Shown here in pieces: positions 1-6,052 of a DNA stretch of 44,877 nucleotides. Within the stretch, counting starts at the first letter, position 1. Each line of letters begins with the position of its first letter. The stretch is from contig SLBA01000138.1 of the NCBI GenBank assembly GCA_007126575.1, forward strand, positions 1 to 44,877, given 5' to 3'. The position numbers and the translations under genes are program-made. The DNA is from Gemmatimonadota bacterium. GTDB lineage: Bacteria > Gemmatimonadota > Gemmatimonadetes > Longimicrobiales > Gaopeijiaceae. The notes below the pieces were generated by a model, which was not told the origin of the DNA, did not search any database, and saw only the letters and a list, made by a program, of their open reading frames with translations.

Positions 1-1
1 C

Positions 2-168
2 TGGGAGCTGCCCGCCGCCGAGGCGCGTCGGTTCCTCGGCGCATGGTGCCGGTGGGCCATGGACAGCGGCTCGGGCCCCTTGAGCCGCTTCGCAAGAACC
101 GACGAAGCTCACCGGGACGGGGGGTCCTGCGCTGGTTCCAGTCCAAGATCTCCAATGGCCTTCTCGAA
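2..168 (+). pseudogene. ISL3-family transposase remnant (C-terminal part, frameshifted)
   Basis: Seen: frame 2 from base 2 reads WELPAAEARRFLGAWCRWA and then a PLSRFART segment up to about base 118. A one-base shift at the G-run 117-123 continues in frame 1 as GVLRWFQSKISNGLLE (121-168). Known: ISL3 transposases carry this order near their C-terminus, a W..WA segment, an ARTxxxHxDG segment and a GVLRWFxSxISNGLLEGLNS-type motif. The motif stops abruptly after GLLE at about 168, where the antisense GAF coding sequence begins. The element is therefore dead: cut at the window edge on the left, frameshifted in the middle and truncated on the right. No terminal inverted repeat is visible. Family assignment rests on remembered motifs. 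Confidence 0.7.
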
Positions 169-795
169 TGTCATCCACTCCCCGTCGACCAGGACGCTCT
201 TGGTCCACGAGCAGATGGTGGTCATCCCCCTGGTGTCGAGTCCCCCCTCATCGTCCTGCTGCACCGAATGCCGTATCAGCTTCGAGAGGCTCTGGACCGC
301 TCTCCGGGAAGAGATGCGAAGCTCCATCTGGTCCATGACGGCGCCGGCGAGTTGGGCGAGTGTGTGCTCGTCATCCACGGTGAAGCTCCGGGGCTCGAAG
401 TCGATGACATTGAGTGTGCCGAGACGGTGACCTTCGTGGGTCACGAGCGGCGCGGCCGCGTAGAACCTCAGGCCAGAATATCCGGCTACGAGGGGGTTGG
501 CGAGGGCCCTCGGATCGCTCAGTGCGTCGCGAATTACATAGGTGCCGGGACTGAACATGGCAGAGGCGCAGAGTCCCGGGTCTCTGGGGAGCTCCTCCGT
601 ATCGAGGCCGTGCCGGGACTTGAACCAGATACGGTCCTCGTCGACCAGCGAGACGAGCGCGATGCGTGTCCCGAAGATGCGGGCCGCGAGTGCCGTCAGT
701 CGATCGAAGGTGCCATCGGGCGGGGTGTCGAGAATTTCATGCGATCTGAGAGAGGCAAGGCGGACGGACTCTTGTACTGCGTCGGACTCCGACAT
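109..795 (-). CDS. GAF-domain protein, 3' end replaced by antisense transposase sequence
   Basis: 228 aa cytoplasmic protein. Residues 15-160 form a GAF domain of the type found in phytochrome-like sensors: RxxxILDTPPDxxFDRLTxLAA, then ALVSLVDEDRIWFKS, a CASAM segment and the RFYAAAPL...GTLNVID core. After a short helix comes an ICSWTKSVLVDGEWMTFEK segment (194-212). In related sensors this resembles the start of a small C-terminal module that runs on to an HGIS/HGICP motif. Here it breaks at F210 (bases 166-168), and the last 18 residues are antisense to the ISL3 remnant, so the native C-terminus is missing. The start is the ATG at 795 and its ribosome site is weak. No kinase or cyclase domain is attached. 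The GAF call is firm; the ligand is unknown. Confidence 0.8.
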   Translation of the reverse strand: MSESDAVQESVRLASLRSHEILDTPPDGTFDRLTALAARIFGTRIALVSLVDEDRIWFKSRHGLDTEELPRDPGLCASAMFSPGTYVIRDALSDPRALANPLVAGYSGLRFYAAAPLVTHEGHRLGTLNVIDFEPRSFTVDDEHTLAQLAGAVMDQMELRISSRRAVQSLSKLIRHSVQQDDEGGLDTRGMTTICSWTKSVLVDGEWMTFEKAIGDLGLEPAQDPPSR

Positions 796-850
796 TTGAA
801 CTCGCTCGATGAAGTATGTTTGTCGTTGTACCCCCTCCTCTCGCGAGACG

Positions 851-1105
851 TCAGAATGCGAACCCGATGTTCACCAGGCGGATGGTCGGGATGAAGCGCA
901 GGTCGAACGCCTCGTCCGAGGCGCCCAGCAACCGCTTGAGTCCGAACCCGACCCCGACGTAGAAACCGTTGGCTGCGCCGAGAAGCCAGCTGCGGTTCAC
1001 GTCGAAGCCGTAGCCGAAGAAGCTTCCGTACTCCGAAACGCCGGGTGCGCCGGCCTTCGCTCCGAACGCCCACCCGTCGAGGGAAGTGTCCCGCGAGTAG
1101 TAGCG
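851..1105 (-). pseudogene. Outer-membrane beta-barrel protein, C-terminal fragment (DUF3575-like)
   Basis: Seen: the minus strand from 1105 to the TGA at 851-853 reads 84 codons with barrel-like alternation: DGWAFGAKAG, then a GSFFGYGFDVNRSWLLGAA stretch, then FYVGVGFGLKRLLG, ending in NIGFAF. A terminal aromatic residue is the usual signal for barrel assembly in the outer membrane. There is no start codon: an in-frame TGA lies at 1106-1108 and the next gene ends at 1123. Only the last part of a longer gene therefore survives. The match to DUF3575-type proteins is from memory of their pattern. It lies next to the ISL3 debris, consistent with a deletion-prone spot. Confidence 0.65.
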
Positions 1106-1122
1106 TCAGAACACGTCTGCGT

Positions 1123-1977
1123 TCAGAACTCTGCCCGTGTGACGGTGGCGAGGAAGAAGGGCGCGTACTCGGGGGTGCCGTACATGTTGCCCAGCTCTAC
1201 TCGGACGGGAATCAGGAAGCCTCCGTGGCGACCCATCTCGAGCATCCGGCCCCCGAACGCCTGAAGGCGGTACGCCTTGTCGGGGTTGGCGTCGGTCCAG
1301 CGCAGGGCCTGCACCTCGATCAGGTTGCCTTCGGCATCGAGCATGATCTGCATCGGCTCGATGCCCTGCAGATCGATAAACCGGATCTCGGCGCTGTCGG
1401 GTCCGGTCTGCACCCATTCGGCGCCGAATTGCGGAAGCAGGCTGGCAGGCGACCAGACGGCCTCCAGCATCACCCGAGTGGCGGCGGCGCGCGCGTGGTC
1501 ATCGGTCCCGCCGACCCGCGCCAGCGGGATCATGCCACGCAGCCAGAACTTGGTCCAGCTGGTCACCGACCCGCCCTCGGCCATGTGGAAGCCGTCCGAT
1601 CCGGCAAAGCGCATCAGGCCCGAGCCGATCTCGGCCTTCCAGACGAAGCCGCGCGACGGGGGTGCGAGGATCTGGCGGGCCATCATGGGCATGGAGTTGC
1701 CATTCATGATGAAGCTGCCCTCCATCTCCAGTTGCACCACTCGCTGTAGCGGCGTGCCGGGCTCGATGGCACGAGCGAAATAGCGCCGCGCTACCTCGGG
1801 CAGATCCGCCACCATTGCAGGATCGTAGCGCGCGGGAGCACTCTCTCTCGTGGCTTCCAGCGCTGCCCAGACCGCACGCATCTGCGTCTGGTCCCGGGAG
1901 TGGAACCAGAGACCGAGGGATACCCCGGCTACGACGACCACCAGGAGTGCAAGCAGAAGTATCTTGAGGAAGGTCAT
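1123..1977 (-). CDS. DUF6544-type membrane-anchored protein
   Basis: 284 aa. One N-terminal transmembrane helix (about residues 3-26, rich in L, V and A) is followed by a soluble domain. Features include LPEVARRYFARAIEPGTP near residue 60, an EMEGSFIMN strand, W-rich segments (MAEGGSVTSWTKFWL), and a closing DANPDKAYRLQAFGG and FLIPVRVELGNMYG pattern. These match my memory of the DUF6544 family, whose function is unknown. The start is the ATG at 1977 with GAGAGGAT seven bases upstream. It appears to be a single-gene unit. The 206 bases upstream of it (1978-2183) show no gene or clear promoter. Substrate and role cannot be inferred from the sequence. Confidence 0.7.
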   Translation of the reverse strand: MTFLKILLLALLVVVVAGVSLGLWFHSRDQTQMRAVWAALEATRESAPARYDPAMVADLPEVARRYFARAIEPGTPLQRVVQLEMEGSFIMNGNSMPMMARQILAPPSRGFVWKAEIGSGLMRFAGSDGFHMAEGGSVTSWTKFWLRGMIPLARVGGTDDHARAAATRVMLEAVWSPASLLPQFGAEWVQTGPDSAEIRFIDLQGIEPMQIMLDAEGNLIEVQALRWTDANPDKAYRLQAFGGRMLEMGRHGGFLIPVRVELGNMYGTPEYAPFFLATVTRAEF

Positions 1978-2183
1978 GGGGTCGATCCTCTCGGGGGGTA
2001 CGCACAGCGATCAGCGTTTCGGGCCAGCTGCCCCGGCGGTCCAGAACGGGAGCAGCCCGAAGTTTGAAGCAGGCGGGTACGCGGACCCCCGCCGTGGTTG
2101 GGTATTCTCGCAATCTACGTTGGCCAGAACGCCATCCTTCACGCCATTGGGGTCCCCCGAGTCAGAGGGCCACCCTACCCCTC

Positions 2184-4061
2184 TCACCAGAGGATCACCT
2201 GATCCACCCGGAGGTCGAAGGCCCCAACTGCAGGGCCCGCCGAGATCACGATCCCGATGATCTCCGTCGGGTCCGCAGAGGGGAAGGCCGACCAGGGCAG
2301 GAAGACCTCCGCCCACTCATCCCCCACCGAGAACGGCTGTGACATGGGAACGGCCCCTCCTCCCTGTGTGAAGACGAAGACCTGGAACCCCGGGCCCTCT
2401 CCCCGGGCCTGGAAGGAGATCCCCGAGGTGGCGGAGAGGTCGGCGGCGGCCATGGGCTGAGGCCCGGGAGAGAGCATGGCACCGGCCCAGGGGAAGGGGG
2501 CGCCCGTCATCAGTTCCCCGGTAATCCGGAGGGCGTGACTCGAGCCCCCCGCCCCGCCTTCCACCACCTCCATGGTGGCCGTGGACGCCCCCCCGGCCAT
2601 TGCGTCGGAGGTCTCGGACCAGCCGGCCCCGAACCCGGTGGTTGGGGTCCCATCGTCAAAGTCACTCACCGGAATCACTCCGTTCACCATCTCCGGGGCC
2701 GGTGCCGGTGCCGATGCCTCTTCCACCAGGGTCGCCACCCTCGTCCGGAGTCCTTCATGGTCGAAGGCATGGCCCTCCTTCCATACGCCCACGATTCGTC
2801 GGGTGGCGGCGATGTCCCGGGTGGGGTCCCCGTCCACCAGCACCAGGTCCGCACGGGAGCCGGCAGCGATCACTCCCCTGCCCTCCAGATCGAAGGCCCG
2901 GGCCGGGATCGAGGTGGCGCTCCGAAGAGCCTCGAGGGGAGTCAGCCCCATCTCCACAAGGAGCTCCAGTTCCCGGTGCACACTGGCCCCGTGGGTGGTG
3001 CCGGGGTTGGGCGCGTCGGAACCGGCCAGGATGCGGACGCCGGCTGCGTCGAGGGCCTCGATGCTCTCCCGGATCGCCTCCCAGGAGGTACCGGGCCCGG
3101 CAGGGAAGCTGGAGCCCAGCGACTGGCGGGCCGGGGGCGCGAGGAGCGCCCCCACGGCTGCGTCTTCGAGGAGTCCTCGACCGCTGGCCACCCCGCGGAC
3201 GCTTTCCAGGACCGTCAGGGTGGGGACGACGAACATCTCCCGCGCGGCCATCTTCTCCGAGAGCGCCGGGGAGGGTGCCCGGTCGACCCAGATGTGGACC
3301 AGCCCGTCGGCCCCGGCCTCGAGCGCCCGGACGGCATCCTCCAGGGTGGCGACGTGGACGACGGCCTTGAGTCCGTGTCGATGCGACGCGGTCACCAGGG
3401 CCTCGAGGGTGGCCTGGTCCAGTGTATTCATGGTCGTTCCGTGGGTGCTCCCGTCCTCCAGGACGATCTTCACGTGATCGGCTCCCTCCTCGTTGCGGGT
3501 GGCGACCCAGTCCGCCGCTCCGTCGGGAGACTCCAGGGTGGGCACCGGCATGCCGTACTGGGTCCCGTGTCCCCCGGGGGCGGTCGCGAGGTACCCGGCT
3601 CCTCGGATGTCGGCCCTGTGGGAGGCTCGGCCCGCGGCCTCCTCCGTCCTCCAGCCCGCCAGGAGTTCCGGCTGGGTGAACATGTCCAGGTTGAGAGTCA
3701 CCCCGAAGGCGAGGGACTGGACCAGGACGTCGGGATCGAAGGTGTGGACATGCGCATCGATGAAGCCGGGCATAAGGGTGTGATTCAGACCCTCGACCAC
3801 GGGCATTCCCGGCGGGATCTCGATCCCGGCCCCTGCGTTTACGACCCGTCCATCCTGGATCAACACGGTCGACCCCTCCGTCACCTCTCGACCATCGAAG
3901 AGCCGGACGCCCTGTATGGCGAAGGTCGAAGAGGGGAGGGTGTCCAGCACGACCGCGAACGGACGGGCCCCCTCGGTGGTCGGCGCGGGTCCCGAAGGCG
4001 CCAGAGCGAACAGTGCCAGGACGGCCAGATACATGGGGGTGAGAAGGCTTGGAAAGATCAC
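2184..4061 (-). CDS. Secreted amidohydrolase fused to a CIA30-like domain
   Basis: 625 aa from a GTG start at 4061 that overlaps the XRE gene stop (GTGA). A hydrophobic signal segment is at residues 10-25; an ATG at 4034 is an alternative start. Residues about 45-470 are a metal-dependent amidohydrolase of the imidazolonepropionase-like group: PGFIDAHVHTF (H104, H106), a HVKIVLEDG lysine, VVHVAT histidine, GLVHIW and the LAGSDAPNPG aspartate, then the closing GSRADLVLVDGDP strand. Residues about 475-625 form a second domain (VSDFDDGT, GISFQARGEG, WAEVFLPWSAF, GIVISAG, FDLRVDQVIL) resembling CIA30, a galactose-binding-type beta-sandwich. It probably hydrolyses an amide or cyclic bond outside the cytoplasm; the substrate is unknown. 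It is the last gene of the set starting at 4653. Confidence 0.85.
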   Translation of the reverse strand: MIFPSLLTPMYLAVLALFALAPSGPAPTTEGARPFAVVLDTLPSSTFAIQGVRLFDGREVTEGSTVLIQDGRVVNAGAGIEIPPGMPVVEGLNHTLMPGFIDAHVHTFDPDVLVQSLAFGVTLNLDMFTQPELLAGWRTEEAAGRASHRADIRGAGYLATAPGGHGTQYGMPVPTLESPDGAADWVATRNEEGADHVKIVLEDGSTHGTTMNTLDQATLEALVTASHRHGLKAVVHVATLEDAVRALEAGADGLVHIWVDRAPSPALSEKMAAREMFVVPTLTVLESVRGVASGRGLLEDAAVGALLAPPARQSLGSSFPAGPGTSWEAIRESIEALDAAGVRILAGSDAPNPGTTHGASVHRELELLVEMGLTPLEALRSATSIPARAFDLEGRGVIAAGSRADLVLVDGDPTRDIAATRRIVGVWKEGHAFDHEGLRTRVATLVEEASAPAPAPEMVNGVIPVSDFDDGTPTTGFGAGWSETSDAMAGGASTATMEVVEGGAGGSSHALRITGELMTGAPFPWAGAMLSPGPQPMAAADLSATSGISFQARGEGPGFQVFVFTQGGGAVPMSQPFSVGDEWAEVFLPWSAFPSADPTEIIGIVISAGPAVGAFDLRVDQVILW

Positions 4062-4258
4062 GTTTCCTCCGAATCCTCGAAGAGTTCCTCGATGGGCATC
4101 TGGAAGACCCGGGCGATCCGAAAGGCCAGTGGAAGGCTCGGGTCGTAGCGGTCGTTCTCGATCGAATTCACGGTCTGGCGGGAAACGTCCAGGCGGTCGG
4201 CCAGGTCCAGCTGGGACCACCCCCTTTGGCTACGTAGTTCCCGGAGCCGGTTCTTCAT
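4058..4258 (-). CDS. XRE/Cro-type DNA-binding protein
   Basis: 66 aa, almost only a helix-turn-helix domain. MKNRLRELRSQRGWSQLDLA leads into the recognition part DVSRQTVNSIEN, followed by RYDPSLPLAFRIARVFQ and a short acidic tail (EELFEDSEE). This is the compact class of one-domain XRE regulators that often sit beside a small membrane protein. Here the ATG at 4258 overlaps the stop of such a gene by ATGA, and its own stop overlaps the amidohydrolase start by GTGA. All three are therefore probably translated as a unit. I infer that it binds the inverted repeat in the promoter at 4683-4724 and represses its own operon. Confidence 0.9.
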   Translation of the reverse strand: MKNRLRELRSQRGWSQLDLADRLDVSRQTVNSIENDRYDPSLPLAFRIARVFQMPIEELFEDSEET

Positions 4259-4653
4259 CGGTAGCGGAACCAGGTGATGCCCGACCCCACCAGCCACATG
4301 GACCCCATCCCAACCCAGATCCACCACACCGAGAGTCGGTCGAGTCCCGCCGTCTCCAGGAAGCCCACGGTGAGGACCAGGAGCGCGGACGCGGTGAATG
4401 CGAAGGCCAGGGCCTCGGTGAGCTGCTTTCGGGCGAGCTCGTCCATCCGCTCGAAGAACCGGAGGATCGCCCAGCCCGCCAGGATCGTGGGCACGAGGGG
4501 GAGCAGGCCCACGATCCAGCGCAGCTCGCTCGCCCGGTTGGAATCGATCCATCGGGCCACCGGGATCAGGACCAGCCCGTACAGAATCATGGCTCCGGCG
4601 AGTTCCAGAATGTATTGCCGAGAGGATCGGACATGTGCGGGCGTATCGGCCAT
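4255..4653 (-). CDS. Small four-helix inner-membrane protein, partner of XRE regulator
   Basis: 132 aa with four predicted membrane helices at about residues 13-31, 45-63, 80-100 and 107-127. A charged stretch between helices 2 and 3 (RFFERMDELARKQLTEA) should lie on the cytoplasmic side. No catalytic motif is visible. It is the first gene of the three-gene set, starting at the ATG at 4653 about 45 bases downstream of a good promoter. Pairs of a small multi-helix protein with a one-domain XRE protein are common in bacteria, and the membrane partner is usually of unknown function. Whether it senses a membrane signal and controls the XRE protein is inference. Confidence 0.75.
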   Translation of the reverse strand: MADTPAHVRSSRQYILELAGAMILYGLVLIPVARWIDSNRASELRWIVGLLPLVPTILAGWAILRFFERMDELARKQLTEALAFAFTASALLVLTVGFLETAGLDRLSVWWIWVGMGSMWLVGSGITWFRYR

Positions 4654-4682
4654 GGAGAGGGCTCCCAGGTATGGAAAGTGTG

Positions 4683-4724
4683 CTTGACACCGATGAGTCT
4701 ATGGCAACTCTTCGAAATGTCAAG
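4683..4724 (-). promoter_or_regulatory. Promoter with inverted repeat upstream of the membrane/XRE/amidohydrolase set
   Basis: On the minus strand a perfect -35 TTGACA (4723-4718) is followed after 16 bases by TAGACT (4701-4696), which matches four of six -10 positions. The -35 is one arm of an inverted repeat, CTTGACA (4683-4689) against TGTCAAG (4718-4724), with 28 bases between arms. An XRE dimer or tetramer bound to both arms would cover the promoter, so autorepression is a reasonable inference. Confidence 0.6.
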
Positions 4725-4780
4725 CGTCCTTTCCACCTTGAGTCCACGAGGCGTCGCGGTGACCCCTGCACCGACCATGC

Positions 4781-4820
4781 ACGGCAGGGCCTCCCCGGAA
4801 ATCCGGAAAGGCCCTGCCGT
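4781..4820 (-). terminator. Strong hairpin downstream of ompA
   Basis: A perfect 12-bp stem, ACGGCAGGGCCT (4781-4792) pairing with 4809-4820, has an inner CCGG/CCGG stem in the loop. It lies about 70 bases past the ompA-like stop and before the promoter of the next set. Neither side has a T-run, so it may act as a transcript-end stabiliser or a Rho-assisted terminator rather than a classic intrinsic one. Confidence 0.5.
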
Positions 4821-4891
4821 TACTGGAGCGTCAGGGCCCGAGTCCGGACCGGACCGCGTGCCCCCCAGCGCCCTCTCGAGTGCGTCCTGCC

Positions 4892-5908
4892 TTACTGACC
4901 GGGGTCGGCCACGAGGAGGCGGAACTCGCCGCGGCGGTTCGCTGCATCGGCCCGCTCACCGGGCCCGTCGATCACGAGGTCGTTCTCGCCACGTGTGGCG
5001 ATCTGGATACGTGAAGCAGCGACGCCCTGCGAGACCAGATACGCCCTGGTCGCTTCGGCCCGTCGAAGACCCAGCGCCATGTTGTAGGCCTCTGTACCCG
5101 GCTGGCTGGCGTAGCCGGTGATGACGATCCGCATCTCCGGATCACTCCGGAAGATCGCGACCTTGCTGTTCAGGATGGCCCGGGCGGCACTGCTCAGTTC
5201 CGAGGAGTCGTGCTCGAAGTGGATCACTTCGGCCATCGTCGCCGCATCGGAACCCGCACGAGCGTTCGCGGCAAGCAGGGCTCGATGCTCGGCCTCGATG
5301 GCGCGGAGGCGAGCCGTTTCGGCCGCGCTGACGGAGTCGGGGCGCTGCGTGGTCAGAGCCGCGGCGGGTCCCGGCACGTCCCGGGTGACCACCTGAGTGG
5401 TGGTGGGTGAGTGGCGGTAGATGGCCAGACCCGCCTGGATGCTTCGGTTGCCCCCACCACCCATGGACATGCGGTCCTGAATGGCGTCCACGCGAAGCGC
5501 AAGGTTGTCGTTGAGATCGAACTTCGCCCCCACCAGCCCGTGGATTCCGTAGCTGAGATGGAAGTTCGTGTCGAAGTCGTTGACCCCGGCGCCGATGAGC
5601 AGCGACGTCCGTCCCATCTTGAGTGGGACCGCGGTGACGCGTGCGTGCACCATGCCCACGTTCACGTCCTGGAGGCCAAGCGTGCGGCTTGCGGTGCTGC
5701 CCAGGCCATCGAACTCGAGCGACAGCCAGGGCAGGACGAAGACTCCGACCCGGCCACCTGCACCGAAGCTGTTGTTCATGTTGAGGCTGTTATCGAAGGA
5801 GGTGCCGGAGGCGAATCCTCCGAACTCGATCGTCCCCCGTTCCTGTGCTGTTCCGGGCATGGCGACTGCCAGCGCCGCGGTTACAATCATGATGGATCTG
5901 ATAAACAT
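4892..5908 (-). CDS. OmpA-family outer membrane protein
   Basis: 338 aa. Residues 1-20 are a signal peptide (MFIRSIMIVTAALAVAMPGTAQ). Residues about 24-180 look like an eight-strand barrel: GTIEFGGFASG, FGAGGRVGVFVLPWLSLEFDG, VHARVTAVPLKMG, KFDLNDNLALRVDAI. An Ala-rich linker with coiled-coil character (SAAETARLRAIEAEHRALLAANARA) follows. Residues about 225-335 are the peptidoglycan-binding OmpA domain, with VIHFEHDSSELS, RIVITGYASQPGTEAYN, LRRAEATRAYL and a closing RRGEFRLL. It probably tethers the outer membrane to the cell wall. The start at 5908 is chosen because AAGGAG lies seven bases upstream and the signal peptide begins there; a longer open frame to 6022 lacks both. Confidence 0.9.
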   Translation of the reverse strand: MFIRSIMIVTAALAVAMPGTAQERGTIEFGGFASGTSFDNSLNMNNSFGAGGRVGVFVLPWLSLEFDGLGSTASRTLGLQDVNVGMVHARVTAVPLKMGRTSLLIGAGVNDFDTNFHLSYGIHGLVGAKFDLNDNLALRVDAIQDRMSMGGGGNRSIQAGLAIYRHSPTTTQVVTRDVPGPAAALTTQRPDSVSAAETARLRAIEAEHRALLAANARAGSDAATMAEVIHFEHDSSELSSAARAILNSKVAIFRSDPEMRIVITGYASQPGTEAYNMALGLRRAEATRAYLVSQGVAASRIQIATRGENDLVIDGPGERADAANRRGEFRLLVADPGQ

Positions 5909-5972
5909 CTCGAATCTCCTTGAGTTTTCATGACCTTGTGACCTGGCGGTTCGCATCTGCTGTCCGCCGGGT

Positions 5973-6011
5973 GCGGGTCCGGCATTATGAAAGGTGTCGG
6001 ACCCGCTTTTT
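5973..6011 (+). terminator. Intrinsic terminator on the plus strand with no plus-strand gene before it
   Basis: GCGGGTCCG (5973-5981) pairs perfectly with CGGACCCGC (5998-6006). The stem extends to about 14 bp through further pairs including G-U wobbles, leaving the loop ATGAAA (5987-5992), and TTTTT follows at 6007-6011. The wobbles become C-A mismatches on the minus strand, so the structure is built for a plus-strand RNA. Both flanking genes run on the minus strand. The transcript it ends would be antisense to the ompA leader or an unannotated small RNA. Confidence 0.6.
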
Positions 6012-6025
6012 CCGTTACACATTGA

Positions 6026-6042
6026 GGAGGTCAGCGACCTCC
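6026..6042 (-). terminator. Hairpin just after the Ig-repeat lipoprotein gene
   Basis: GGAGGTC (6026-6032), three-base loop, GACCTCC (6036-6042): a perfect 7-bp stem starting 11 bases past the stop codon at 6053-6055. There is no T-run after it on the minus strand. It may mark the 3' end of the lipoprotein mRNA. Termination activity is uncertain. Confidence 0.35.
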
Positions 6043-6052
6043 AGCCTCATCT

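Noticed and set aside
2535-4148. A 537-codon plus-strand frame opposite the amidohydrolase
   Set aside because: No start site or domain; the minus strand carries an intact amidohydrolase with all metal ligands.
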